A DNA stretch of 33,089 nt, taken from an uncultured Clostridia bacterium (GTDB lineage: Bacteria > Bacillota > Clostridia > Oscillospirales > UBA644). Below, one piece after another: positions 6,618-15,520 of this stretch; position 1 is the stretch's first letter, and each line of letters starts with the position of its first letter. The notes beneath the pieces were generated by a model. That model saw nothing but the letters and a program-made list of their open reading frames with translations, made no database searches and was not told where the DNA came from. A program made the position numbers and the translations under genes. Location: positions 1 to 33,089 of the forward strand of contig CALXAO010000095.1 in NCBI GenBank assembly GCA_944386295.1, written 5' to 3'.

Positions 6618-9296
6618 TTACACAGGGTGTTCTGAATCTGCGGACGAATCTGGGAATTCCGGAGGAAGTGTTTTTTGTAAAGGTTTCTCTGAAAGGAAAG
6701 GCGTTGGTGCGTGTTTTCGGGCGCGAATGCACAGGAGAAGAAAAATAACTACGCCGCAAAGACTGACAATTAGCCCTAAGCAAAATCCGCGGGGAATAAA
6801 CCGCAATTCTACTGTGTGTTCTCCTGCTGTTAGGACGGTTCCGATAAATGCGTTTCCAAGTACCGGTGTAATTTCTGCTTTCTGCCCATCTACATACAGG
6901 GTCCAGTCCTTGCTGTAGGGAACCGACGTATAAAGCAGACCATCTTCCTTAACAGACACAGTGCCTTTTAGTATAGTGTCTGTATATTCAGTCACATTCC
7001 ATTGCTCATCGGCCAGAAGGTCATAACCTTCCTGCCAGGCGTCTGTATTCAAATAGTAGAAATATAAACTGATGGTGCCGGTTTTTTCTTTGTCTGGCAT
7101 AATCCGGAAGGTAATTTTATCGCCGGCTTCGCAATTCCCTACCGGGGCAATATACCGCAGCGTACTCATAGCAAAGGTATACGGCTGCTGTTCACCGATC
7201 TGAACCCGAATATCCCCACCTCCGGAGATGCGCATATAAGCATAAACCGGCCCGGAACGATTCGCGGTATAGGTCAGGGTCAGAACGCCGCTGGTTTGCC
7301 CTGTTTCGTATTTGTAGGTTCCCTGTCCGGTTTTATTAAAGCTTTCAAAACTTTCATATTGAGGCAAATGTTCTGGGCCTCCTCGCAGGAACAAATTACT
7401 GTTTAAACCGGTCAGTGCCTGAAACAGATTGTTTTGCACGCTGAACGGGCTATTTGTAAATTCAAATTCTGCGGCCTCCACGCGGGTCATAAATCCGGTG
7501 GAAAGGTATTTGGTATTTCGATAGACCGCCATACCATTTTCTTTGAACATGAATTCTGTATTTGTAATGTCCGCCATGTAGTTGTCTCGTGAAATAAAAT
7601 ACTTCAGACCAAACAGGGAATTTGTCAAGGGGGAAGAATAATTATAATAGTAACTGTTTGCACCAGTTGTAAAGCCGAAGCCGGACATCATACTTGTGAC
7701 CGTCCGATTTGCGGTGGATGAAAATTGGCCAATGCCGGGATAATTGTAGAGAAACCCGTCATTAAGATAATACCGTCCAGTCATTTCCATCCGGTAAAAG
7801 GAAGGATCTTCCTCCCGGAGGCGGTCTGCAATGCCTGAAATGGTTTCTTGGGCATAGGGGTAAGTGTTGTAATCGGTTTTTCCGACTGAATCCATACTGT
7901 AAATCAGGCTGGCGGACAGCTCGGCTCCGGCCAGAAAAAAGAAGAAAAAGTGGAAGAAGGTTTCTTTCAAAAGTTTCTGTTCATACAGAAGAAGAATCAC
8001 AATATAACAAACTGTAAGCACGCTGTTTCCCAGCAGCTTAATTTTGTCGGTTACAGTAAAAGACAAACCGATCATGATCAGCGTAAGAATGGCCATGCCC
8101 ACAAAGTCATAAATTTTCAAATCTCGCAGCAGAGTAAATCCTCGATACCCGATAAGCAAAAGTACAAAACAAAATAGGAAAGAATACCGAGCTGGAAGCA
8201 TGTTGGGAAAGTGAAATCCGTGGAGAATGTAGTCTAACAGATTGAAGTTTGCGCTAAACATGATAAAAGCCAAGAAGAGAATACTGCTGACTTTTTCTGC
8301 AAGACGGACTTTGGGGGACCGAAGAAATACCACCATTAGCAACAGAGAAGGAATGCCGCAGTAGAGATTTGGCAGGCCCGACATAACTGTGGGTTTCTGA
8401 AATGCCCATAAATTGGAAATAACCTCCAGAAAGGAGTCATAAAACTCCAGACTGTCTCCGAATCCATTGTTCTGTCCGCTGTCGGTGCTTCCGAGAGAAA
8501 GAACTACATGAAGAATAAGAACGGCCGTCAGCGCGCCTGCCAAAATGGAATATCCGGCAAATCGTCCCAAGGTTTTCAAAAAATTCTTTCCAAAAATTCC
8601 GCGGATGGCACAGACTGAAAAAAAGAATACTACGGCAAAAAAACAGACGAAAAATCCAATATAGTAATTTGCCAGAATTGCTGCTGCCAGGGAAAGAACG
8701 TACAGCCGGAATTTTCCTTCGGTAATCAGCGAATACAGTCCCAGCACGACCAAAGGAAGCAGGGCAAAGGTATCCATCCAGATAACATTCCAGTAATACC
8801 CCATGGCATAACTGCAAAAGGCATACATCCATCCAAAAAAAACGGTAGAAATGTCACAGCGATGATAAATCTTGCGCAGAAGCAGGGCAAAAAACCAGCC
8901 TGCGCAGCCCAGTTTTATCATTAGAAAAACGGTCATGGCTTCTCGGAGTACTGCGGCTGGAAGAAAAACGGTGAGCAGATTCAGGGGACTCGCGATATAA
9001 TAGGCAATCATACCCCAGAAATCAGTGCCGAAGCCTCCGTTCCAAGAATAAAACAAATTGCTCCCATTCTGCAGTTTTCTCTGAAATTCTACCAGAAAAG
9101 GATAATATTGCTGCCTCAGATCAGAGTAGAGCATCTGTTTGTCTCCAAAGGGATGAACTCCGTCCAAGGCAAACCCAATTCCTATGGCAAGAAAGGGGAG
9201 AAGGAAAGCCAGAAATAAATAAAGCTTATCGGTTTTCTTTTCTTTTAAAGGTTTGGAAAGGCCTGCAGAACACAGGAAACTGATTGGATTGATCAT
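6618..9296 (-). CDS. yfhO: YfhO-family multi-membrane protein
   Basis: An 892-residue membrane protein of the YfhO family, which is linked in Gram-positive bacteria to envelope glycosylation, including the modification of teichoic acids. A cytoplasmic start of about 25 residues is followed by many hydrophobic helices up to about residue 480. The family motif FGDKQMLYSDLRQQYYPFL follows the first helix. A long extracellular part (roughly 490-840) is rich in Asn, Tyr and Gly, and a last helix near 850 leads to a short tail. The start is ATG 9296 with GGAG 6 bases upstream. It sits 18 bases after yfbR, so it is probably cotranscribed with nucleotide genes without an obvious functional link. The sugar or acceptor it handles is unknown. 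Confidence 0.88.
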   Translation of the reverse strand: MINPISFLCSAGLSKPLKEKKTDKLYLFLAFLLPFLAIGIGFALDGVHPFGDKQMLYSDLRQQYYPFLVEFQRKLQNGSNLFYSWNGGFGTDFWGMIAYYIASPLNLLTVFLPAAVLREAMTVFLMIKLGCAGWFFALLLRKIYHRCDISTVFFGWMYAFCSYAMGYYWNVIWMDTFALLPLVVLGLYSLITEGKFRLYVLSLAAAILANYYIGFFVCFFAVVFFFSVCAIRGIFGKNFLKTLGRFAGYSILAGALTAVLILHVVLSLGSTDSGQNNGFGDSLEFYDSFLEVISNLWAFQKPTVMSGLPNLYCGIPSLLLMVVFLRSPKVRLAEKVSSILFLAFIMFSANFNLLDYILHGFHFPNMLPARYSFLFCFVLLLIGYRGFTLLRDLKIYDFVGMAILTLIMIGLSFTVTDKIKLLGNSVLTVCYIVILLLYEQKLLKETFFHFFFFFLAGAELSASLIYSMDSVGKTDYNTYPYAQETISGIADRLREEDPSFYRMEMTGRYYLNDGFLYNYPGIGQFSSTANRTVTSMMSGFGFTTGANSYYYNYSSPLTNSLFGLKYFISRDNYMADITNTEFMFKENGMAVYRNTKYLSTGFMTRVEAAEFEFTNSPFSVQNNLFQALTGLNSNLFLRGGPEHLPQYESFESFNKTGQGTYKYETGQTSGVLTLTYTANRSGPVYAYMRISGGGDIRVQIGEQQPYTFAMSTLRYIAPVGNCEAGDKITFRIMPDKEKTGTISLYFYYLNTDAWQEGYDLLADEQWNVTEYTDTILKGTVSVKEDGLLYTSVPYSKDWTLYVDGQKAEITPVLGNAFIGTVLTAGEHTVELRFIPRGFCLGLIVSLCGVVIFLLLCIRARKHAPTPFLSEKPLQKTLPPEFPDSSADSEHPV

Positions 9297-9314
9297 ACCG
9301 ACTCCTTTCCCGGA

Positions 9315-9890
9315 TCAGTCAGACATTTCATCTAGAGTTGCGGAAAATCCAGGTAGGAATTCTTCTTCAAATACCCGCAGGCTTTGCAGGGGGTATTCCA
9401 AAAGTTTGTGCTCCAGCGCAATCTGGGCGGAATCAAAATCCCGGTTCCCTGTCTTTTGTTCCTCAATGCATTTGATATAAGCCGAGAGGGTATCTGCTGC
9501 CTTGACATAAATCCATTCTGGCTCATTTTCTCCGTTGAGAATGTCGGAAAAATCTTCCCGAAGGTCTTCCGGCAGTTTTGCCAGCAAATTGTCCTTTGCA
9601 ATGTCCTCCACTTCCTGATAACTACCCCGAATTCCTTCGTTAAAGTACTTAACGGGCGTTGGCAGATCTCCGGTGATGGTTTCGGACGCGTCATGGTACA
9701 TAGCCAGCACTGCCGCCCTGTCAGGGTTCAGTTTCCCGCCAAATCGGTTGTTTTCAATAATAATCAAGGCATGCGCTAACATGGCGGTCTGATGGGAGTG
9801 CTCCTGGAGATTTTCTGGCAACATATTACGCATCAGTCCCCATCGGCGGATATATTTCATGCGGTTGAGAAAAGCAAAAAAGTGATACAT
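9315..9890 (-). CDS. yfbR: 5'-deoxynucleotidase, YfbR-like HD-domain phosphohydrolase
   Basis: YfbR enzymes hydrolyse deoxyribonucleoside 5'-monophosphates to nucleosides with a divalent metal. The 191-residue product shows the expected metal-binding set: H33 in EHSHQTAM, the H66-D67 pair in MYHDASE, and D133 in AADTLSAYIK. The ITGDLPTPVKY segment is also typical. Its length matches the E. coli enzyme. AGGAG lies 8 bases before ATG 9890. It follows prs after 41 bases, so PRPP synthesis, nucleotide breakdown and base import would be expressed together. Confidence 0.92.
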   Translation of the reverse strand: MYHFFAFLNRMKYIRRWGLMRNMLPENLQEHSHQTAMLAHALIIIENNRFGGKLNPDRAAVLAMYHDASETITGDLPTPVKYFNEGIRGSYQEVEDIAKDNLLAKLPEDLREDFSDILNGENEPEWIYVKAADTLSAYIKCIEEQKTGNRDFDSAQIALEHKLLEYPLQSLRVFEEEFLPGFSATLDEMSD

Positions 9891-9931
9891 GACAAAATCT
9901 CCTGGGCAAAAAACAAACCAAAGATGAAATG

Positions 9932-11104
9932 TTATTTCTGATTATTTTTATAGCGGATCAATAGATCTTGAATTTTTTTATTAGGATCCAGCAGCCGGGT
10001 AACCGACTGATTGTGATGCAGCGCCAGAATAAAATAAGAAATGTATTTGGATACATCTACTTCTACAAACCAGGGTGCCTGGGCTAATTCGGGTTTTCGA
10101 TAAGTCAGATTCGTTCCCAGAACACAAGAAATAATACCGTCTTCATGGGCTTTACGGAATTTTTCGGTTCCTTCGGTAAACAGCGCATACGTTGCAGATA
10201 GAAAAATCCGACCGGCTCCTTTTTCTTTCAGTTCGTAGGCCAAACTGATCATGGAATCCCCTGAGGCGATAATATCATCGGCCACTAAGATATCTTTTCC
10301 TTTGACCGAATTGCCCAAATACTCGTGTGCTACAATAGGATTCCTCCCATTGATGATCGTGGAATAATCTCGGCGCTTATAAAACATACCCAAATCTACG
10401 CCCAGAACAGAGGAATAGAAAATATTCCGGTTCATGGCGCCCTCATCAGGGCTGACAATCATAAGATGATCCTTGTCGATGCAGATGTCGTTATATTTCC
10501 GGAAGAGGGCCTTGAGCACCTGATAATGGGGCATAACGTTGTCAAAACCCATCAGGGGAATCGCGTTTTGTACCCGGGGGTCATGTGCGTCAAAGGTTAC
10601 AATGTTTTCTACCCCCATACGTTCCAGTTCCTGCAGGGCTACAGCGCAATCCAGAGATTCCCGGGCGGAACGCTTGTGCTGCCGTCCGCCGTACAGAAGG
10701 GGCATAATAACTGTAATTCGGTAGGCTTTGCCGCTCATGGCTTCGATGATCCGTTTCAGGTCCTGGAAATGATCGTCCGGTGACATGGGAACTTCTTGGC
10801 CGAACATATCGTATTTGCAGTTATAATTGCCCATATCAGTAAGTATGTAGATGTCATATCCCCGAATTGTTTCCTTCAGGACAGCTTTACCGTCGCCGGT
10901 GCTGAAACGGGGGCAGTTAACGTGCAGAAGCATGGAGTCTTTGATTGTAGGGTCGTTTTTGTATTCCGGATACAGATTATGATACCAATTGGTTAGATAA
11001 TAGTCGATTTTTTCGCTCAGTTCCATGGCGCCCGGCATGGGGATCACACCCAGGGGAAAGAATTCGTTGGGATGTGCCAAAATTGCTTTTGTTTGTTCGT
11101 CCAT
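9932..11104 (-). CDS. prs: Ribose-phosphate pyrophosphokinase, long clostridial form
   Basis: This enzyme makes PRPP from ribose 5-phosphate and ATP, the precursor of purines, pyrimidines, histidine and NAD. The product (390 residues) is longer than the usual about 315, with an extended N-terminus and inserts as found in clostridial homologues. The PRPP-binding loop reads VADDIIASGDSM; VSPDEGAMNR and TFDAHDPRVQN are the ribose-phosphate and ATP regions. I place the start at ATG 11104, about 11 bases after GGAG; a GTG at 11116 directly abuts that GGAG and is unlikely. It is the first gene of the run to 5181. A TATAAT on the minus strand near 11145 may be its -10 box, with a poor -35. Confidence 0.93.
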   Translation of the reverse strand: MDEQTKAILAHPNEFFPLGVIPMPGAMELSEKIDYYLTNWYHNLYPEYKNDPTIKDSMLLHVNCPRFSTGDGKAVLKETIRGYDIYILTDMGNYNCKYDMFGQEVPMSPDDHFQDLKRIIEAMSGKAYRITVIMPLLYGGRQHKRSARESLDCAVALQELERMGVENIVTFDAHDPRVQNAIPLMGFDNVMPHYQVLKALFRKYNDICIDKDHLMIVSPDEGAMNRNIFYSSVLGVDLGMFYKRRDYSTIINGRNPIVAHEYLGNSVKGKDILVADDIIASGDSMISLAYELKEKGAGRIFLSATYALFTEGTEKFRKAHEDGIISCVLGTNLTYRKPELAQAPWFVEVDVSKYISYFILALHHNQSVTRLLDPNKKIQDLLIRYKNNQK

Positions 11105-11220
11105 AAAATCATTCACTCCATCGTATTATTTATCCTGTTACTATTATAAAATAAATTACCAAACATCAAAGGACTAAAAGATGAAAAAAAACGTACATCT
11201 TGTAACTTTTACAGGAAAAA

Positions 11221-11260
11221 GGGAAGAGCCGAACTTTATTTCGCTGGTTCGGCTCTTCCC
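11221..11260 (-). terminator. Terminator after the 97-aa gene
   Basis: A perfect 14-bp GC-rich stem (11221-11234 with 11247-11260), followed on the minus strand by TTTTTCC. It separates the small gene at 11269-11562 from prs. Confidence 0.85.
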
Positions 11261-11268
11261 CGGTGTCG

Positions 11269-11562
11269 TTATTCTTCCAATGCCCGGTTCAGCCAGATGG
11301 TTGCGATGGTAATCGCACTGTACATTCCGGTTTTTTCGGTGCGCTGAATAATGCGCTCACTTCCCTTAATATCAGGGTCATTGGAGTGCAGTTCTACAGA
11401 GATTTTAGTGGAAAGGTCAATATCCTTATCCTTTTTTGTATCTAAGATCTGCATCATAATTACACATTTATCGGTCAAATTTCCGTAAAACAGAATATTG
11501 CCGGAACGGACCAAAGGCCGTCCTTGGAAATATAAAAACGGCTTTTTCTTTGCAGCTGCCAC
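11269..11562 (-). CDS. Conserved-looking 97-aa protein of unknown function
   Basis: I do not recognise a named family. The protein begins MAAAKKKPFLYFQGRPLVRS and contains GNLTDKCVIMMQIL, SVELHSNDPDIKGSERIIQR and a hydrophobic end, YSAITIATIWLNRAL. No signal peptide or transmembrane helix is obvious, and the alternation of short hydrophobic stretches suggests a small beta-rich domain. I start it at GTG 11562, with GGGGG about 7 bases upstream. An ATG at 11604 lies only about 7 bases after the predicted transcript start. It is a one-gene unit with a perfect consensus promoter and a strong terminator, so it is likely well expressed. Confidence 0.7.
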   Translation of the reverse strand: MAAAKKKPFLYFQGRPLVRSGNILFYGNLTDKCVIMMQILDTKKDKDIDLSTKISVELHSNDPDIKGSERIIQRTEKTGMYSAITIATIWLNRALEE

Positions 11563-11617
11563 AATTGTTTCCCCCTTTGCTGTGGTGGTGCGTTTTAGGT
11601 TCAATTTATTTTACTAC

Positions 11618-11646
11618 ATTATAACATAGATTTCTATTTCTGTCAA
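11618..11646 (-). promoter_or_regulatory. Perfect sigma-A promoter of the 97-aa gene
   Basis: Minus strand: TTGACA (11641-11646), 17-base spacer, TATAAT (11618-11623). Predicted transcript start is near 11611, leaving a leader of about 49 bases before GTG 11562. Confidence 0.85.
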
Positions 11647-11672
11647 GGGTTTTCTTTATTTCGAGAAAACAG

Positions 11673-11703
11673 ATCAGGACGCCTGGAACATAGGCGTCCT
11701 GAT
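11673..11703 (-). terminator. Terminator after the secreted propeller protein
   Basis: A 12-bp perfect stem (11673-11684 with 11692-11703), loop of 7, followed on the minus strand by CTGTTTTCTC. It begins 5 bases after the stop codon of the upstream gene. Confidence 0.75.
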
Positions 11704-11708
11704 GCAAA

Positions 11709-14330
11709 TTACCGGTAATCGGAAATCCAGCTGCGCACTTTATAGAAGGCTCCGGTAGAATGGGTTTGTGTTCTTCCGTACAACTCCCACTGTGTCCCGT
11801 TCTGGACTGGAATTGTGACTTCTACCCGGTCGGTGTTCCAAGATTGAAAGGTATTGTTCGGAATTGTAGTAACCGCAGTGTTCGTTTCCTTGTAGCTGCT
11901 GATTCCCTTTACTGCGGAACGGTTTAAAACCTCAGAAGCAATATAGGTTGTTTGAAAGGTTTCGGCAGCAATGTCGTATTGGTAGGTTGCGCTGTTGTCC
12001 GTGATCCACAGCCGATTGCCGTCTCCATAAACTGCCGATAGGTCATGGCCTCCGCCGTTGCCTGGTAGGGTTTTCCGGTATTCTGAGGCTTCTGTAATCG
12101 TAGGATTGGCTGCGGTGCCTCCAATCCGGTAAGCGGTCAGATGTAGGTCCCCTACCGCCCAAAGAAGGTTTCTCTGGGGATCCCAGAGCACACCGTGGGC
12201 CCCCTGAAGATTGGCTTGTACATAAGCGGTGCTGTTCTGAGATGCTGTGTAAATCCGTATCCAGCCGCCGTTACTAGCGGCTGCAGCAATGTTTCCGTTT
12301 GGCAGATATTCAATGGAATGGGGATTTGCGGATCCAGTGGCGTTGACTTCCCAGATTTTTTGGCCGGTGGCGTAATCTGCAATTCCCAAAAATCCATTGG
12401 ATGCAGAGACTGCAACTACGTATTTGCGCAGATTGGGCGCGTAACGCAATTTTGCGTCGGTGCAGTAGGCAAAGGCGCTTTGCAAAGTAAAGCCGTTGGC
12501 TGTTGACGGTGCCCAGCTCCAAACCGTTTCGTTGGCTTCCCAATTGTCGGCATGAATGTCATAGACTGAAATTCTTGCATTGGCCTGGTCGGTTACCATT
12601 GCCAGTTGTTGAGGACCGACTGTGCGATAGGTGACCGTATTGTACATCATAACAGCGTCTTCGTCCTGCTGCCCCATGCTTCCGATGACAAAGCGGATCT
12701 TATCTCCTACCTGAATATTAGCAGATACTTTGTAAGTTATTTGGTCTGTGGATGTTAGGCTGACTACGTTACCGTTTGTGGGCCAAATCTGTTCATTGTT
12801 TTTAAAGATCTGAAGAGAAGTTGGCGTTTTACTTCCCGCAGAAGAGGCGTTATAAGAAACTGCGCGTGCTATCATGGTGGTAATTTCCACGCGTCCGGAA
12901 TAAGGTGCTGTAAATGTTTTGACGGTATCTGCGTTTTTTGCGGGATGAACTTTGACTCCTAGCAAATCTGCGTAGCAGTAAGGATACGTTGACCAGTCGG
13001 CTGCATACATGTATTTTCCATAAGAGGAAATATACTGGTAGGTCATATCGTGGAATGTATTTGATGTTTGGTTGTGCCATTCCCAACTCCAATGCTCAAT
13101 AGGGGTGCCCCAGTTGCTTTGAGACGCGGAAAATGTATATGCATCTCCTGCCCGGAGAGCTGGCGCTTCCAAAGAGATATAGGTTATTGTATTATAATTT
13201 TGTACGGCATCTGCGTCGATCTGGTCCATTCCCCCTATAACAAAGCGGATTTTATCTCCAGCTTGGACTGGGACGGAAATCGAAAAGTCCTTTGCGTCGG
13301 TGGAGGTCAGGGATAGAACATTGCTGTACAGAGGATAGACCTGGGTATTGTTTACTAAAATGCGTAGGGAGGTAGGTGTTTGGTTTCCTCCTGCGACATA
13401 TTGATTAAAACGGGCAATAGAGGTGTCAATTCGGATGGTTCCGCTGTAAGGAGCAGAAAAAGTTTTAACGGTGTCAACGTCAAGTCCCGGATGCATTTTT
13501 GTTCCCAGCATATCCACATAACAGTAGGGATATTGATTCCAGTCGGCTACATACATGTTTTTTCCATAGGAAGCAACATACTGATAGGTCATCGGTGAAA
13601 AAGACGTTCCGTTTTTTGGCGTCCATTCCCAGCTCCACAAAGGGGTGTCCTGGCCCCAGGTACTGTTCGTTGCAGCAAAGGTATATGTTTGTCCGATTCG
13701 TTGATCCCCCGGATCCCCAACGGACTCATAGGTAACGGTTGTTATCATGTTGACGGCATCTGAATTATGATTTCCCATACTGCCTACCACAAACCGCAGC
13801 TTTTCCCCTGCGCGAACCTTTGCTGTAACTGTAATGTTTTTTTGTGTTGTGGATGTCAGGATCAGGAAGTTTTCCTCTGAGGGGTAAATAATTGTATCGT
13901 TAAGCAAAATTTGAAAGGAAGTCGGAGTATTTCCCGTAGGACTGGTAAATTCTCCTGTCCGGGCAATGGTAATATTGATTGATACAGAGCCGGAGGCCGG
14001 CGCTGTAAATACTCTTGCCGCGTCTGCATTTGTGTTGGAGTGTACATTATTACCTCCCCAGCGGGCTGCACAGTAGGGATATAGTTCCCAGTCTGCTACA
14101 TAACAGTCTCCTTGCCCGGAAATATTAGTAAATACCATGTCTTGAAAGGGACCGCCACCTGCCAAACGCCACTGCCAGGACCAGATATCGCTGGATTTGC
14201 CCCAGTGTTCTTCCTGTGTGTAGGTAAAGGATGTTCCGGGCTGAACTGTATCTCCTGTGGCATAAAGAATCGGGAACAGTGAAAGGAGAAACAGCAGTGC
14301 AAACAATGAACATAACAATTTCTTTTTCAT
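11709..14330 (-). CDS. Secreted three-module protein with DUF6528-like propeller
   Basis: An 873-residue exported protein. Residues 1-24 form a classic signal peptide (MKKKLLCSLFALLF and on, cleaved near ILYA). Three homologous modules follow at about 33-203, 215-386 and 396-570: WSWQW/WSWEW recurs at 50, 232 and 414, a period of 182, and each module repeats ADW..YPYC, F.AP.SG, TPTSLQI and GDKIRFVIG. These look like beta-sandwich, possibly carbohydrate-binding domains. From about 575 to the end is a beta-propeller like DUF6528 (opening LAMVTDQANARISVYD, with GAHGVLWD and GGGHDLSAVYGD). No cell-wall anchor, LPXTG or SLH domain is visible. I prefer ATG 14330 (AAGGAA 7 bases upstream); a TTG at 14402 would add a 24-residue basic extension. 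Function is inferred only as extracellular binding, perhaps of a polysaccharide. Confidence 0.8.
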   Translation of the reverse strand: MKKKLLCSLFALLFLLSLFPILYATGDTVQPGTSFTYTQEEHWGKSSDIWSWQWRLAGGGPFQDMVFTNISGQGDCYVADWELYPYCAARWGGNNVHSNTNADAARVFTAPASGSVSINITIARTGEFTSPTGNTPTSFQILLNDTIIYPSEENFLILTSTTQKNITVTAKVRAGEKLRFVVGSMGNHNSDAVNMITTVTYESVGDPGDQRIGQTYTFAATNSTWGQDTPLWSWEWTPKNGTSFSPMTYQYVASYGKNMYVADWNQYPYCYVDMLGTKMHPGLDVDTVKTFSAPYSGTIRIDTSIARFNQYVAGGNQTPTSLRILVNNTQVYPLYSNVLSLTSTDAKDFSISVPVQAGDKIRFVIGGMDQIDADAVQNYNTITYISLEAPALRAGDAYTFSASQSNWGTPIEHWSWEWHNQTSNTFHDMTYQYISSYGKYMYAADWSTYPYCYADLLGVKVHPAKNADTVKTFTAPYSGRVEITTMIARAVSYNASSAGSKTPTSLQIFKNNEQIWPTNGNVVSLTSTDQITYKVSANIQVGDKIRFVIGSMGQQDEDAVMMYNTVTYRTVGPQQLAMVTDQANARISVYDIHADNWEANETVWSWAPSTANGFTLQSAFAYCTDAKLRYAPNLRKYVVAVSASNGFLGIADYATGQKIWEVNATGSANPHSIEYLPNGNIAAAASNGGWIRIYTASQNSTAYVQANLQGAHGVLWDPQRNLLWAVGDLHLTAYRIGGTAANPTITEASEYRKTLPGNGGGHDLSAVYGDGNRLWITDNSATYQYDIAAETFQTTYIASEVLNRSAVKGISSYKETNTAVTTIPNNTFQSWNTDRVEVTIPVQNGTQWELYGRTQTHSTGAFYKVRSWISDYR

Positions 14331-14385
14331 TAATAAGTTCCTTTCTTTCCGTTTCTTTCGGAATTTTTTTAGAGCCCCCTTTTTG

Positions 14386-14406
14386 CTATATGGATTTGAC
14401 AAGCAT
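14386..14406 (-). CDS. Possible six-codon leader peptide
   Basis: Minus strand: ATG 14406 reads MLVKSI then stop. It follows a strong GGGAGGTGAGG site at ideal spacing, inside the roughly 120-base leader of the secreted protein. It may be a regulatory upstream reading frame. The same ribosome site could instead serve the TTG at 14402. Confidence 0.35.
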   Translation of the reverse strand: MLVKSI

Positions 14407-14458
14407 AGGCCTCACCTCCCTCGGGAAATGTTGACAGTGTGCTGTGTTTTTTTGTTTT

Positions 14459-14487
14459 ATTGTAACATATAATTTATCTAAATACAA
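14459..14487 (-). promoter_or_regulatory. Promoter of the secreted propeller protein
   Basis: Minus strand: TTGTAT (14482-14487), 17-base spacer, TACAAT (14459-14464). Predicted start near 14452 gives a long leader of about 120 bases. The rest of 14403-14665 is AT-rich and I see nothing else in it. Confidence 0.55.
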
Positions 14488-14665
14488 TATAAATTAGCAA
14501 AAATTTTCTTTTTTTTAGCAATTTAAAATAATATTTGCATATAATACTGATTCTTTTGTAATTTTCCAAAAATTGATGCCAAAGACTTTTCGGCAGCTTT
14601 AGAAAATCCTATTTGCTTTTTTTATAAAATAGAAAGAGGTACATAGGTACTCTCCCAGAATAAAA

Positions 14666-15432
14666 ATGAAAAAGAGTGAATTGCTTATGATAATGGATTG
14701 GGAGTTGGTTGAAACAAATTGCTAAAACTACCCAAACTGTTTATATGTGGGGACTCTTTAGTCCTGTTTCGGAATCCATTATTGCACAGAAAGTACGGCA
14801 GCATCCCGGAAGATACAGCGAGTCCCGGCAGCGGTTTTGCAGCCTTTAATCGGTCAGGGAGTATAGGCCTAGGATTGCGTTTGGTTGATTAAAGGTGTTT
14901 TTTTGGACCGGAATGGAGATGCTTTTAAGCCGTTTGGCGGCGCGGTATATGAATCCAACGGTGTGTCGGATGTGAATGTGATGGATGTTTTCTTTTTGCT
15001 CCGGTGTTACCGAAGATCTCAACGGTATTTTATTGAGTGAGTCGAATCATATTGGTGTGTATATTGGAGAAGGGAAAGTCGTGGAGGCTACTTTGGATCA
15101 AAACTATGATAGGGTTGTGATTACCAATCTGTTTGAACGTGGATAGTGTAAGCGGGGAAAATCCGGATTTGTGGAATATGAAGAATCAAAAAACAAAGAA
15201 TCTGTATATTTATGTGCAGAGTGTTGGATTTGTGGTTCGGGAGACGTTGCGTTTTTTCGGAGGCAGCTTACGGGGAAGGAGCGGCATTCTGTCCGATTGG
15301 GGATGAAATGGAACTTCTGGAATTTATTCCAGGAATTTAAGCAGACGGATATCAATGGGTTGAACCCGTTATAACTGCATAGAAGGATACAGTCAGTATG
15401 ACAACATGTGTTATTATGTTTATAAAAAATAG
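14666..15432 (+). pseudogene. NlpC/P60 peptidoglycan hydrolase, broken by frameshifts
   Basis: Several frames together spell one protein. KQIAKTTQTVYMWGLFSPVS is the N-terminal part. DCVWLIKGVFLDRNGDAFKP holds the catalytic cysteine (normally DCVGLIKG, glycine here replaced by Trp). GVTEDLNG and HIGVYIGEGKVVEAT contain the catalytic histidine, and ITNLFERG ends in a stop at about 15146. Coding traces go on through GKSGFVEYEE, GDEMELLEFIPG and DGYQWVE to GYSQYDNMCYYVYKK and a stop at 15432, which looks like an SH3-like C-terminal domain. At least four frame changes or stops separate these pieces. Such proteins cleave wall peptides at gamma-D-Glu bonds. The ends are approximate; the gene is dead. 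Confidence 0.75.
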
Positions 15433-15474
15433 TAAAATGCACATGTCCGGTAAAAACGGACAATAGAAAAACCA

Positions 15475-15512
15475 CCCCTTTATGGTAGAATGAAAATACT
15501 ACCGTAAAGGGG
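15475..15512 (+). repeat. Hairpin upstream of the IS3 orfA
   Basis: Arms 15475-15488 and 15499-15512 match at 13 of 14 positions with a 10-base loop, just inside the left end and before the orfA start. Such hairpins in insertion sequences often block read-through from outside; that role is inferred. Confidence 0.5.
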
Positions 15513-15520
15513 GATTCTGT

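Noticed and set aside
12530-14300. Repeats in the secreted protein gene as a CRISPR or DNA repeat array
   Set aside because: The repetition is at protein level with a 546-base period and diverged copies; no short identical repeats with spacers were seen anywhere in the window.
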